Shown here: positions 51,801 to 60,664 of the stretch, one piece after another
Layout: every line of letters begins with the position of its first letter
Position numbering within the stretch: the first letter of the stretch is position 1
Source: Kiritimatiellia bacterium
GTDB taxonomy: Bacteria; Verrucomicrobiota; Kiritimatiellia; UBA8416; YA12-FULL-48-11
Length of the DNA stretch: 64,000 nucleotides
Reading direction: 5' to 3'
NCBI GenBank assembly: GCA_028716365.1
Contig: JAQUPZ010000006.1
Span: 248,001 to 312,000, forward strand
Notes under the pieces: generated by a model
What the model saw: only the letters and a program-made list of their open reading frames with translations
The model's database searches: none
Told to the model about the DNA's origin: nothing
Position numbers and translations under genes: made by a program

Positions 51801-52484
51801 ATGAAGGCGTTTTGTTTATTTGAGGATTTGCTTCATGCCAACAGGAGCAGGCTATCGGTTGTAGCGCTCGTACTGGCAAATCTTGTACCGGTGTTCGGCG
51901 TGCTTGTGCTCGGATGGGAGCTTTTCCCGATCATGTTCTTATTCTGGTCCGAGAACCTGATTGTCGGGATGTTCAATGTCCTGAAAATGTTTCTTGCCAG
52001 TCCCGGGTCTGTTCTGAGCTGGGCAAGTAAGTTCTTCATCATCCCGTTCTTCTGTGTTCACTACGGAATCTTCACGTTTGTCCATGGATTTTTTATCATT
52101 TGGATGTTTGGCGGCGGGATGAAAGGGGATGGCGTGTTTTCCGGCCCGGCGGACTTATGGCGGTTCGCGCAGGACCATTATTGTGGTTGGGCTGTTCTTG
52201 GACTTGCCCTCAGCCATGCCATTTCTTTTGTAACCAATTACATTGGCAGTGGTGAATATAAACGTGCCGTGGTAACGCAGCTAATGGCGCAGCCCTATGG
52301 ACGAATCATCGTCATGCACATCACGATCCTTGCCGGCGGGTTTGCCATGATGGCTCTGCACTCACCTCCGGTCGGATTACTCGTGCTGGTGGCGTTGAAA
52401 ATAATACTGGACCTGACGGGCCATTTGCGCGAGAGAAAGAAATTCGCGGATGAATTCATTCCGTCCGGGCAGGCTCAAGCGTAG
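51801..52484 (+). CDS. DUF6498-type integral membrane protein
   Basis: 227 residues with about six hydrophobic segments (VVALVLANLVPVFGVLVLGW, FFIIPFFCVHYGIFTFVHGF, VLGLALSHAISFVTNYI, IIVMHITILAGGFAMMAL). FLFWSENLIVGMFNVLKM and SHAISFVTNYIGxGEY match the DUF6498 family, whose role is unknown. The ATG at 51801 is preferred to the upstream TTG (51789). The ribosome site is poor. The GH127 gene begins 20 bp later, so the two may be co-transcribed. Confidence 0.8.
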   Translation: MKAFCLFEDLLHANRSRLSVVALVLANLVPVFGVLVLGWELFPIMFLFWSENLIVGMFNVLKMFLASPGSVLSWASKFFIIPFFCVHYGIFTFVHGFFIIWMFGGGMKGDGVFSGPADLWRFAQDHYCGWAVLGLALSHAISFVTNYIGSGEYKRAVVTQLMAQPYGRIIVMHITILAGGFAMMALHSPPVGLLVLVALKIILDLTGHLRERKKFADEFIPSGQAQA

Positions 52485-52503
52485 CATTGGATTGATAAAG
52501 AAA

Positions 52504-54324
52504 ATGACAAAGACCGGAATAACAGGGATTATCATTGGAGGTTTGGTGATACTCTCGGCATGGGTATCGCCGGCCGGTGTTTTGGCACCACTCGATCTGC
52601 AGCAAGTAAAAGTTGGCGGCGAAATCGGACGTCGCATTGATGTTACCGTCAACAACAACCTGCTCGTATTGGATGTTGATAAGGATTTTCTCCTGCCTTT
52701 CCAGAAAAAGAACAACCACAGCGGTTATGTAGGGCTGGGCAAGACCATTGAGGCTGCCGTCCGTTTTGCCGCCTATACAAAGAACGATAAGGTCTTTGCT
52801 CTGAAGAAACATCTCGTGGAAGAGACCATCAAAACCCAGGAATCCGACGGATACATCGGTATCATGGCGAAAGACGCCCGCATGTGGCGTATGTGGGATA
52901 TTCACGAGATGGGTTATATCCTTCTTGGGTTGACGAGCGATTACCGTTATTTCCGCGAAAAACGTTCCTTGGATGCGGCCTGTAAGCTGGCAGATTACAT
53001 TATCCAACGATGGTCGACGATGCCCTCCGATTGGTCCAGGCAGACACACTATTGTACCGATTCTGCAGTAATGGGACTGGACCGCGCCATGGTAGCGCTC
53101 TACCGTGAAACGGGAGAACAGCGGTTTCTGACTTTTTGTGTTAAAGAGCGGTCTTTATTAACTTGGAACCTTGGCATTGTCATAGGGCGTCGCGAATTGA
53201 TGGAAGGGGACGCCTCCGCCTATTTCTCCAAATGCGTGTCGCAGCTCGAATTGAACCATCTTCAGCCGCAGTCTAAACTATTATTGCAGTCACAGCGGCT
53301 GGTTCGTTTTATGACAGCCGCCGATGGAATGTGCATTACCGGTGCCATTGGTCAATGGGAAGTATTTACCGACGATCAGGATGTTCGCGGCGGTTTGGGT
53401 GAAACGTGTGCAACGGTTTATCAGCTTCGCGTCTTTGACAACATGTTGCAGATCGAGGGCAAGCCAGTATACGGTGATCTTTTGGAGCGGACAATCTACA
53501 ACACGTTGTTCGCCGCTCAGTCATCCGACGGACGAAAGCTCCGGTACTATACGCCGCTGGAAGGTAATCGCGAGTATTTCCAGAATGACACCTATTGCTG
53601 TCCGTGTAATTATCGCCGGGCCATCTCCGAACTGCCTGCAATGATCTATTATCAATCCAGGAACGGATTGGCCGTCAATTTGTACACGCCGTCAGAAGCA
53701 AGTATCGAGTTAGGCGGGAACGTATCGGTCAAGATCCGGCAGGAAACGGATTATCCGACCTCAGGCCGTGTTACTGTCCGTCTTGATCCGGCAAAGCCGG
53801 TCAAATTTCCGCTCCAACTTCGAATTCCGAAATGGTGTGACAAGGCCGCGGCGACAGTCAACGGCCAGCCTGTCCGCGAGCAGATCATTCCCGGCACGTT
53901 CCTCTCGATCAAACGGGAATGGAAAGCTGGCGATCAGGTGATACTCGACATGCCCATGACGTGGCGATTGGTACTCGGCCGTAAGCGTCAGTCGGGCCGG
54001 GCTGCGGTGATGCGGGGGCCTGTTGTCTTTTGTTTGAACCCGGCACAAGACGAATCGCTTCGTAATCGGGACGGCGCCGACCTGGGCTGTATCGTACTCG
54101 ATTCGACCTCGCTGACGGATTCGCCCGGCGGTGATGCGTTTCGTCCCCGTAGCATGGTCTGCCAGGTGAAGGCGGGACGAGGTGGAACTGGCGTTGCATT
54201 TTGCAGCGGTCTGTCACTTCGGTTGACCGAGTTCGTTGACCCAGATGGCAAGTGCGTTTACTTTCGCCTGCCAGATCTCAGTGTAGCCGTGCCAGACGAG
54301 CTTTTAACGGGCAACGGAAAGTGA
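52504..54324 (+). CDS. GH127 beta-L-arabinofuranosidase (DUF1680 family), secreted
   Basis: About 606 residues from the ATG at 52504, which gives a signal peptide (IIIGGLVILSAWVSPAGVLA); the frame is open to 52450 within the previous gene. An (alpha/alpha)6 domain is followed by beta-sandwiches. The catalytic/metal residues of GH127 are visible: Glu and Cys in GETCA, the double Cys in DTYCCPCN, and a candidate acid Glu in QWEVFTDD 14 residues before the GETCA Glu. FPLQLRIPKWC is also typical. Members remove beta-L-arabinofuranose or related sugars using a Zn-bound Cys nucleophile. It adds to the glycan-degrading set. Confidence 0.9.
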   Translation: MTKTGITGIIIGGLVILSAWVSPAGVLAPLDLQQVKVGGEIGRRIDVTVNNNLLVLDVDKDFLLPFQKKNNHSGYVGLGKTIEAAVRFAAYTKNDKVFALKKHLVEETIKTQESDGYIGIMAKDARMWRMWDIHEMGYILLGLTSDYRYFREKRSLDAACKLADYIIQRWSTMPSDWSRQTHYCTDSAVMGLDRAMVALYRETGEQRFLTFCVKERSLLTWNLGIVIGRRELMEGDASAYFSKCVSQLELNHLQPQSKLLLQSQRLVRFMTAADGMCITGAIGQWEVFTDDQDVRGGLGETCATVYQLRVFDNMLQIEGKPVYGDLLERTIYNTLFAAQSSDGRKLRYYTPLEGNREYFQNDTYCCPCNYRRAISELPAMIYYQSRNGLAVNLYTPSEASIELGGNVSVKIRQETDYPTSGRVTVRLDPAKPVKFPLQLRIPKWCDKAAATVNGQPVREQIIPGTFLSIKREWKAGDQVILDMPMTWRLVLGRKRQSGRAAVMRGPVVFCLNPAQDESLRNRDGADLGCIVLDSTSLTDSPGGDAFRPRSMVCQVKAGRGGTGVAFCSGLSLRLTEFVDPDGKCVYFRLPDLSVAVPDELLTGNGK

Positions 54325-54429
54325 GAGTCCATTCCATTTTCAACGTGATGTGAGGGTTTTCGATATAATGTTATAATAAGGAATATGCTGGATATTAACC
54401 AAAGCGTATTTTAAAAACCTTTTTACCCG

Positions 54430-54453
54430 GCAAATGTAAAATTGTCATATAAT
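54430..54453 (+). promoter_or_regulatory. Candidate promoter of the 54480 gene (shared 24-mer)
   Basis: gcaaatgtaaa followed by tcatataat, ending 26 bp before the ATG. tataat is a perfect -10 consensus. The 24-mer matches 51358-51381 at 20 positions. Confidence 0.5.
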
Positions 54454-54479
54454 AGTTAGGTTAAAGGGAGTGTAGAATC

Positions 54480-54941
54480 ATGGGATTACTGGGCAAGATT
54501 TTCGGATGGCACGCTCGGGCAAACATAGAGAAGGCATTTCATGCAATCGCCCAAATATTGTTTGTGCATCTCCAGCGACAATACTCGCACGAAACGAATG
54601 AAACGAAGGCGATGGAACTGGCAACAGCGGTTACGCTTGAGTTACTCGGCCCACCGCCTGATAACGTAACATCCCTCCTGTCTCTACCTGTGGACACCCA
54701 TCAGCTCGAAATAAAGTTGAATCAGATAAAGAATGATCCCGAGGTTTGCCGGATTATCAGCACTTTTCGTCACAGGAGGAACAATATTGCCGGCGCCGTC
54801 ACACCTGACATGGTCACATCGGATGCCAAATTGCAGAAGATGGGGATTCTTCTTCCCGTAAGCCAAATTCAGTTGCCATCATCACACGAAGACCTGATGC
54901 GACAGGTTCGGGAGTTTGAGATCTGGACAAAGAGGGTCTGA
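54480..54941 (+). CDS. Hypothetical helical cytoplasmic protein (153 aa)
   Basis: No family is recognised. The protein lacks a signal or membrane segment and appears mainly helical (FHAIAQILFVHLQRQYSHE, AMELATAVTLELLGPP, QLEIKLNQIKNDPEVCRII). TAAAGGGAG precedes the ATG by 9 bases, and a consensus tataat box lies upstream, so expression is credible. The next gene starts 65 bp later. No catalytic motif is visible. Confidence 0.75.
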   Translation: MGLLGKIFGWHARANIEKAFHAIAQILFVHLQRQYSHETNETKAMELATAVTLELLGPPPDNVTSLLSLPVDTHQLEIKLNQIKNDPEVCRIISTFRHRRNNIAGAVTPDMVTSDAKLQKMGILLPVSQIQLPSSHEDLMRQVREFEIWTKRV

Positions 54942-55005
54942 GAATCAAAAATGCTGAACAACGCTTCGTACCATAGCGCGAATCTGACGGGTTCATATCC
55001 GGTGA

Positions 55006-55410
55006 ATGCTTTACGTTGGGCCTGTGGAAAATAAAATCATGTTGGTGGAGACAAAATTTACTCAGCAGATTAGTGGAGAACCATTCCGAAGGTGGTTTAG
55101 TGATTCCAGTCTGGATCTAATCGTCTGGTACGATGTGCATAAAATAATCATAGGCTTTCAGTTGTGTTACAAATATGAAGGAGAAGAAAAGGCTCTCACG
55201 TGGACTGCTGATCAGGGTTTCTCACACAGACGAATTGATGACGGAGAGAACCGGCCGGCCAGGCACAAGATGACGCCGATACTCGTTCCGGACGGTGTTT
55301 TTCATAAAAATATCATCGTACCTATCTTTGAATCGACGTCACAGGAATTAGATGCCGACATAAGAACGTTTGTGTGCAAAAAACTTGCCGAGTTTCCGGA
55401 AAAGAAATAA
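55006..55410 (+). CDS. Uncharacterised conserved-type protein (134 aa)
   Basis: The frame starts at the ATG at 55006; the ATG at 55039 (MLVETKF) is an alternative, since neither has a strong ribosome site. LIVWYDVHKIIIGFQLCYKY, EKALTWTADQGFSHRRIDDG and KMTPILVPDGVF look like a small uncharacterised family I have seen as a conserved hypothetical. No signal or known domain. Role unknown. Confidence 0.65.
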   Translation: MLYVGPVENKIMLVETKFTQQISGEPFRRWFSDSSLDLIVWYDVHKIIIGFQLCYKYEGEEKALTWTADQGFSHRRIDDGENRPARHKMTPILVPDGVFHKNIIVPIFESTSQELDADIRTFVCKKLAEFPEKK

Positions 55411-55465
55411 AGGTACAACCGGTTTTTTAGCGTGGTTCTTCAATTTGTCAAAGGAGTAAGAATAC

Positions 55466-55954
55466 ATGAAAACTCTGTTTCCTGCACTGCTTGCGATCAT
55501 TTCTTTGCTTGTCACTGGATGCACCACAACTATATCCAACAACAAACAATCATCGACGGTTTGTACGGAAAGCCGCGTCGCAACTACCGAACAGGAAATC
55601 ATGTCATTGTTTGACAGGTGGAACCAATCGCTGCAATCAGGTGATCCGGAGAAAGTCGTTGCCAACTATGCTGAGCGGTCGATTCTTTTGCCCACAGTCT
55701 CAAACAAACCCCGGCTCACGCCGGCGGAGAAGGCAGACTATTTCCATCACTTTCTTGAGAACCAACCCTCAGGGGAAATCAACATGCGACAGATACAGAT
55801 TTGCGGCAATATGGCAGTAGACACCGGTCTTTATACCTTTAACTTTGCCAAAACGGGAAATAAGGTCAGGGCACGATACAGTTTCACTTATTGCTGGGAT
55901 GGTAAACAATGGCTTATTATCAGCCATCATTCGTCTGCAATGCCGGAGAAATAA
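55466..55954 (+). CDS. SnoaL/CaMKII-association-like lipoprotein (SgcJ/EcaC type)
   Basis: 162 residues. The signal peptide ends in a lipobox (VTGC at about 17-20). The mature part is a cone-shaped SnoaL-like domain: FDRWNQSLQSGDPEKVVANY, LLPTVSNKPRLTP, then GLYTFNF, RARYSFTYCWDGKQWLI and HHSSAMPE. The HHSS and ILLPT motifs are typical of the SgcJ/EcaC subgroup. Such proteins bind small ligands or assemble as dimers; few have known reactions. AAAGGAG precedes the ATG by 9 bases. Confidence 0.88.
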   Translation: MKTLFPALLAIISLLVTGCTTTISNNKQSSTVCTESRVATTEQEIMSLFDRWNQSLQSGDPEKVVANYAERSILLPTVSNKPRLTPAEKADYFHHFLENQPSGEINMRQIQICGNMAVDTGLYTFNFAKTGNKVRARYSFTYCWDGKQWLIISHHSSAMPEK

Positions 55955-56019
55955 CACCGGAAATAACAATACCATGTACACGGAAATTCAAGGAAGTGTT
56001 GTTTGTCATTCGGAGATCA

Positions 56020-56769
56020 ATGAAAAAATTATGTGAGAAAGGCGGGAGGCGGACCCGGAAACGTCATGCAAAGATTGCCGCTGGAACCGGAAGCCATGCC
56101 GGCCGTCCGGATCCGGTGGCGTATGCGAAGTCACTCGGTTATTCGGAGAAAGAACTCAAGACCGTGCCTGTTGATGCGGTGATGAGCCATGGCTGCGGGA
56201 ATCCGGTGGCGCTATTGGAACTCCGTCCGGGGGAGATTGTTCTGGACTTGGGTTGCGGCGGTGGCCTTGATGCGTTTTTGGCGGCACAACGGGTTGGCCC
56301 TGCGGGCCGGGTCATCGGTGTAGATATGACGCGTGAGATGGTGAAGAAAGCCAATGAGAATGCAGAGAAAGCCGGGCTTGAGAATATCGAGTTCAAGCAT
56401 GCACCGATTGAACGACTACCGCTTGACAACAATTCGGTCGATGTGGCTATCAGCAATTGCGTTATGAACCACTGCTTCGACAAAGTACGTGCTTTCAAGG
56501 AAGTATATCGCGTTCTGAAGCCGCGCGGCAGAATGTGTATCTCTGATCTTGTCACTGCCGGCAAGTTCTCCGAAGATGTTCTGAAAGATAAAGTCTGGGG
56601 TGAGTGGTTGACAGTTGCTCAGTCAAAAAACGATTATCTGCGGGCCATCGAAGGGGCCGGCTTTCAGGAGATCACGGTGGAAGGAGAAGCCACTTTTCCC
56701 ATGGCGGAAAATGATGACAGGCTCAAGGGGAGGATTGTAAGCATCCACGTAACCGCCCGGAAGCAGTGA
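56020..56769 (+). CDS. ArsM-like SAM-dependent methyltransferase lacking one conserved Cys
   Basis: About 249 residues from the ATG at 56020 (GGAG 6 bases upstream); the frame is open to 55909. SAM motif I is VLDLGCGGGLDAFLAA, followed by GRVIGVDMTREMV. GCGNPVALLELRPGE and AISNCVMNHCFDK match arsenite methyltransferases. The third conserved Cys of ArsM, in the GCVAGAL-type loop before the KDEYL-like segment, is a Trp here (GEWLTVAQSKNDYL). The enzyme may therefore methylate a different substrate. No arsR/arsB genes are near. The next gene follows 47 bp later. Confidence 0.82.
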   Translation: MKKLCEKGGRRTRKRHAKIAAGTGSHAGRPDPVAYAKSLGYSEKELKTVPVDAVMSHGCGNPVALLELRPGEIVLDLGCGGGLDAFLAAQRVGPAGRVIGVDMTREMVKKANENAEKAGLENIEFKHAPIERLPLDNNSVDVAISNCVMNHCFDKVRAFKEVYRVLKPRGRMCISDLVTAGKFSEDVLKDKVWGEWLTVAQSKNDYLRAIEGAGFQEITVEGEATFPMAENDDRLKGRIVSIHVTARKQ

Positions 56770-56816
56770 AAATATGCGACGTCGTACTGCCCGACAACAC
56801 TTGGAGGTGTATTAAA

Positions 56817-57272
56817 ATGGCCATGTATTTTGTCCAACACGGTTTGGCCCTGGCAAAAGAAGTAGACCCGAATCGTCCATTGTCCGCAAAGGGACGAAAA
56901 GAAGTGGAATGTATTTCGGCTTATCTGCGAAAGATGGGAGTTGCAGTCAAGAAAATCTACCACAGCGGCAAAACAAGGGCGGAAGAAACCGCTCAAATAT
57001 TCGCTGATAAGATCGGGAAAGGCAGCATATGCAAACTGTCCGGAATGAAACCTGATGACAATGTTATAAAATTTGCAAAGGCTTTGAAAAAAGACGACAT
57101 AATGTACGTCGGACATTTGCCGCACATGGAAAAACTTGTTTCATATTTGATTACTGGCAATGAAGACGCAGGCGTGGTCAGATTCACTTATGGCGGGGTT
57201 GTCTGTGTTGAGAAAGACAGCACTGGTTTTTATATTGAATGGTACTTGAAGCCATCCATGTGTAAAATATAA
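56817..57272 (+). CDS. sixA: SixA-like phosphohistidine phosphatase
   Basis: About 151 residues from the ATG at 56817, set by a GGAGGTG site; the frame is open to 56766. It is a histidine phosphatase of the small SixA type: YFVQHGLALAKEVDPNRPLS (the usual RHG is QHG here, as in a QHGEA-type subgroup), IYHSGKTRAEETAQIF and YVGHLPHMEKLVSYL with the second catalytic His. These enzymes remove phosphate from phospho-His or similar proteins. Loss of the Arg could reduce activity, but the subgroup is widespread. Cytoplasmic. Confidence 0.85.
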   Translation: MAMYFVQHGLALAKEVDPNRPLSAKGRKEVECISAYLRKMGVAVKKIYHSGKTRAEETAQIFADKIGKGSICKLSGMKPDDNVIKFAKALKKDDIMYVGHLPHMEKLVSYLITGNEDAGVVRFTYGGVVCVEKDSTGFYIEWYLKPSMCKI

Positions 57273-57301
57273 CGAGAAGGAACACGTTAGGCGGACAACT
57301 T

Positions 57302-58669
57302 ATGAAAAAATACCGGATATATGACAGGATCGGTTTGGCAGCAGTGATCTTGGGGTTGTTCTTTATTCAGCGTATCAACGCCGAGCAGCAATTGGATGTA
57401 ATGATTAATCGTGAACTCCCGTCGCTTGTTGAGACATACAAGATGCTGCATGCCGCACCTGAATTGCCGCACTACGAGGAGAAGACGTCCGAATTCGTCG
57501 CACGTCAGCTCCGCTCGCTCGGCTTCGTTGTTACTGAGGGCATAGGGAAGTACTCTAACCCCAGGTGGAAGGGCCACGGTGTGGTCGCGGTCCTCAAGAA
57601 CGGTGTCGGACCGACCGTATTACTCAGGACTGATCTGGATGCCCTGCCTGTTAAAGAGAAGACTAAACTTGCGTACGCAAGCACGGTTAAAACCAAGGAT
57701 GATATGGGGCAGGATGTTGACGTGATGCATGCCTGCGGCCACGATTTACACATCACTTCATTCCTGGGCACGGCGAAACTGCTTGCGAATGTCAAAGACC
57801 TGTGGCACGGGACCCTCATGATGGTGGGGCAGCCCAGCGAAGAGACCGTTGACGGAGCAAAAGCGATGCTCGATGATGGGTTGTACAATCGGTTCGGCAA
57901 GCCTGATTACCTCCTGGCCTTACACGTAAATGCCGATCTCGAGGCGGGGCAAGTCGGGTACACACCGGGATTTTTTCTCGCGAGCATAAACACTGTCACG
58001 ATCACTATCCGCGGCGTTGGCGGCCATGGCTCGAGGCCGGAGGCCACGAAGGATCCAATCGTCATCGCTGCCCAGGTCGTCCTCGCACTGCAAACCATTG
58101 TAAGCCGTGAAAATTCGCCGCTCGATCCCGCAGTTGTGTCCGTGGGATCGATTCATGGTGGTACGAAGGCGAACATCATTCCAGACGAAGTCCGGTTGCA
58201 GCTTACTGTCAGGGCTTACAAAGAAGAAGTACGACAGAAGATCCTCGCCTCGATTGAGAGGATTACCAAAGGTGTAGCCTCAGCGGCGGGCGTTCCATCC
58301 GATCGTATGCCGGTTGTTGAAGTCAGCCCGACGGAGTGCGCACCTGCGACATGTAACGACCCCAAACTGACCACGCGCCTTGCAAACGTATTCAAAAAAA
58401 CGCTCGGTGCCAGGAGCGTTGTGTTGTGGCCGTCAATCATGGGGAGTGAGGACTTCGGGCGATATTCGCTGGAAGGTAACCAGATTCCCGGTTTCATGTT
58501 CTGGATCGGCGCGACTGATCCCGTGGTGCTTGATGAGAATAAGCGCCGGGGTGTACCGCCGCCTGGACTTCATTCCGGCCTGTTCGCGCCGCTGCCGGAA
58601 CCGGCCATAAAGACCGGCATAAGAGCCATGACTGCTGCAGTATTGGACCTCATGGCAAAACAGCACTAG
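57302..58669 (+). CDS. Secreted M20 amidohydrolase / aminoacylase
   Basis: 455 residues with an N-terminal hydrophobic segment (RIGLAAVILGLFFIQRINAE) suggesting export or membrane anchoring. Metal-binding motifs of the M20D family: DVMHACGHDLHITSFLG, the catalytic Glu in GQPSEETVDGAKAM, LLALHVNADLEAG, and a late IMGSEDFG. It has a dimerisation domain in the middle (GVGGHGSRPEATKDP). Members hydrolyse N-acyl amino acids or hippurate-like amides. It begins 30 bp after sixA. The substrate is unknown. Confidence 0.9.
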   Translation: MKKYRIYDRIGLAAVILGLFFIQRINAEQQLDVMINRELPSLVETYKMLHAAPELPHYEEKTSEFVARQLRSLGFVVTEGIGKYSNPRWKGHGVVAVLKNGVGPTVLLRTDLDALPVKEKTKLAYASTVKTKDDMGQDVDVMHACGHDLHITSFLGTAKLLANVKDLWHGTLMMVGQPSEETVDGAKAMLDDGLYNRFGKPDYLLALHVNADLEAGQVGYTPGFFLASINTVTITIRGVGGHGSRPEATKDPIVIAAQVVLALQTIVSRENSPLDPAVVSVGSIHGGTKANIIPDEVRLQLTVRAYKEEVRQKILASIERITKGVASAAGVPSDRMPVVEVSPTECAPATCNDPKLTTRLANVFKKTLGARSVVLWPSIMGSEDFGRYSLEGNQIPGFMFWIGATDPVVLDENKRRGVPPPGLHSGLFAPLPEPAIKTGIRAMTAAVLDLMAKQH

Positions 58670-58748
58670 GCTGGCAGTGCCGCCGATGAATGGAGTGTAT
58701 TTTTTAAATCACAGCGGTTTAAAAACTCTCATTCTGATCGTTGAGTAA

Positions 58749-59297
58749 ATGAAGAAGATAATTATAGCGATAGTACTGTTGCTCCTCATTGCCGTGTATG
58801 TCAGTATCGTACAAAGTTGCCACATCGACGGTTCGATACAACGTGAATTACGAATCACTGTTATCGACGACTCATCGCGACCTGTTGCAGGGGCTAGTGT
58901 AATATACCTAGATCATGCGTATCAGATATACCGGGACAATCCAGATTTTATGAAGATAAAAGATGATGTGAGAGAATGGGCGAAGATGCACACTTCAAGT
59001 ACTGTCACCGGTTCGGATGGTAGTGCAAAGCTTCACGTGTGGCTTCCCGCTGCGTTTCGTAGATACCTTTTTTGGGAGACTGGAGAATTTAGAACCATAG
59101 GAAATATCGAAGTCAACGCGGAAGGCTTTACGCCGTATAAAGGTTCCTTGTCAAGTGTTGTTGGATCGGAGAAATTCTCCATCAACAGGAAAAATATGAA
59201 AGGACAGGTCACATTGAGGAGGAAAGTTTCGCACAACAACCGTCTGATAAGAATCGTTGTTAAAACGTCGGATGCACAGTCGTTACGTTGGTTGTGA
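58749..59297 (+). CDS. Signal-anchored protein with carboxypeptidase-regulatory-like domain
   Basis: 182 residues. An N-terminal helix (IIIAIVLLLLIAVYVSIVQSC) acts as a signal anchor or lipoprotein signal (VQSC). The next region (ITVIDDSSRPVAGASVIYLD) has the look of a CarboxypepD_reg-like beta-sandwich repeat (SSTVTGSDGSAKLHVWLP). No enzyme domain is seen. The ribosome site is weak. A poly-A/T hairpin (58701-58725) precedes it. Confidence 0.6.
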   Translation: MKKIIIAIVLLLLIAVYVSIVQSCHIDGSIQRELRITVIDDSSRPVAGASVIYLDHAYQIYRDNPDFMKIKDDVREWAKMHTSSTVTGSDGSAKLHVWLPAAFRRYLFWETGEFRTIGNIEVNAEGFTPYKGSLSSVVGSEKFSINRKNMKGQVTLRRKVSHNNRLIRIVVKTSDAQSLRWL

Positions 59298-59324
59298 GAG
59301 GAATAAAAAATAGGAAATAGAAAA

Positions 59325-59531
59325 ATGTCGTTTACTGGAGAAACGATAATCGATTTATTTTTGTGGTTCATCTGGTGGATGTTACTCTTGCCGCTCTTCA
59401 TGGTCGTATCGACACCAGTGATTTTGATAGTCGCTCTCAAGGGAGAAACAACGTACATAGTAAGAGTCAGAAGGAAATATGCTGGTGTGTTTGAATTTTG
59501 GAGAGATCATGCATGGGCATTGTCACCTTAA
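59325..59531 (+). CDS. Small membrane protein (68 aa)
   Basis: AGGAAA precedes the ATG by about 8 bases. One long hydrophobic segment (FLWFIWWMLLLPLFMVVS through VILIVALK) spans about residues 12-46. It begins 28 bp after the previous gene and may be co-transcribed. No family is recognised. Confidence 0.55.
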   Translation: MSFTGETIIDLFLWFIWWMLLLPLFMVVSTPVILIVALKGETTYIVRVRRKYAGVFEFWRDHAWALSP

Positions 59532-59635
59532 GAGAAAGAAATTCAGTTAACCAATTTTTGAACGCAATTCTTCAACCCGCGCAGACTCGGGTGGTAAAAC
59601 TGCAGGAAAATAGTATTAGCTAAAGGAAAGATGCG

Positions 59636-60610
59636 ATGGGTAAAATAGACGAGAAACTCACTGGTATTGCGAGACAGAGATGCGCAATTCTCCCGACCCC
59701 TGTACATGAATTGCTGGCTCTTTCGAAGATGTCGAAGTGTCGGGTATTCTGTAAAAGGGATGACTTAACCGGATTTGGATTCGGAGGGAATAAGGCACGG
59801 AAACTGGATTTTCTTATCTCGGATGCAATTCAGTCTGGATGCAATACCCTTCTGGCGGTTGGTGCCAGTCAATCTAACTTCTGTCGAATGGTCGCGGCGT
59901 ATGGAAGTGCATATGGCATGGATGTGCATCTTCTTCTGGGAGGGCGGAAACCTGATATTTCTACAGGGAACCTTCTGCTCGACCACATGCTGGGAACCGA
60001 ATGCCATCATGTTGATTCCGGGGACTGGAATGAGTGGGAGGCAAAAGCGGCGGAGCTCGAAGTCAGTTTGAGGAAGGAAGGCCGGACCGTTTATCGAATG
60101 CCGATAGGGGGTTCAACGGCGATTGGCGCCCTGGGCTATGTTGAAGCAATGTCAGAGATTCTGAATGACGAAAAGCGTCTAGGCTTGCACTTCGATGCTG
60201 TAGTCTTTGCTTCATCGTCGGCAGGGACACAGGCGGGGCTGGTTGTCGGCAAGTCGATCGCGAACTGGCCGGGACAGGTAATCGGATTCAGTGTTGCCAA
60301 GGAACAGGAACGACAGCAGCAGGATGTATTCAACCTGGCCCGGGAAACAGCGATCAGGTTTGGAGTGTCGATTGACAAGAAAACTATATGTGTCGACGAT
60401 TCCTGCCTGGGAGCTGGTTATGCGAAACATACAAAAGCCTGCGAAGACGCCGTGCAGTTATTCGCGCGCAAATACGGCATTTTTCTTGATTATGTCTATA
60501 CCGGAAAGGCGGCGGCTGGACTTTTAGATTATCTAAAAGCAGATCGCTTTGTCCCCGGAAGTGCGATCCTGTTCCTGCACACTGGCGGAAATGTCGAACT
60601 GTTTGCATGA
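59636..60610 (+). CDS. PLP enzyme of the D-cysteine desulfhydrase / ACC deaminase family
   Basis: 324 residues, close to family length. CKRDDLTGFGFGGNKARKLD contains the PLP-binding Lys (about residue 53), followed by GASQSNFCRMVAAYG. The end has YTGKAAAGLLDYLKA and LFLHTGGNVELFA, as in DcyD/ACC deaminase. Members degrade D-cysteine to pyruvate, H2S and ammonia, or open 1-aminocyclopropane-1-carboxylate; the sequence alone does not settle which. AAAGGAAAG precedes the ATG. It stands in a loose cluster of unrelated metabolic genes. Confidence 0.87.
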   Translation: MGKIDEKLTGIARQRCAILPTPVHELLALSKMSKCRVFCKRDDLTGFGFGGNKARKLDFLISDAIQSGCNTLLAVGASQSNFCRMVAAYGSAYGMDVHLLLGGRKPDISTGNLLLDHMLGTECHHVDSGDWNEWEAKAAELEVSLRKEGRTVYRMPIGGSTAIGALGYVEAMSEILNDEKRLGLHFDAVVFASSSAGTQAGLVVGKSIANWPGQVIGFSVAKEQERQQQDVFNLARETAIRFGVSIDKKTICVDDSCLGAGYAKHTKACEDAVQLFARKYGIFLDYVYTGKAAAGLLDYLKADRFVPGSAILFLHTGGNVELFA

Positions 60611-60664
60611 TCCCGGCGAGTTTTCGAACGTGTATAAATGAGCGATGGATCTAAAGGAAATACG

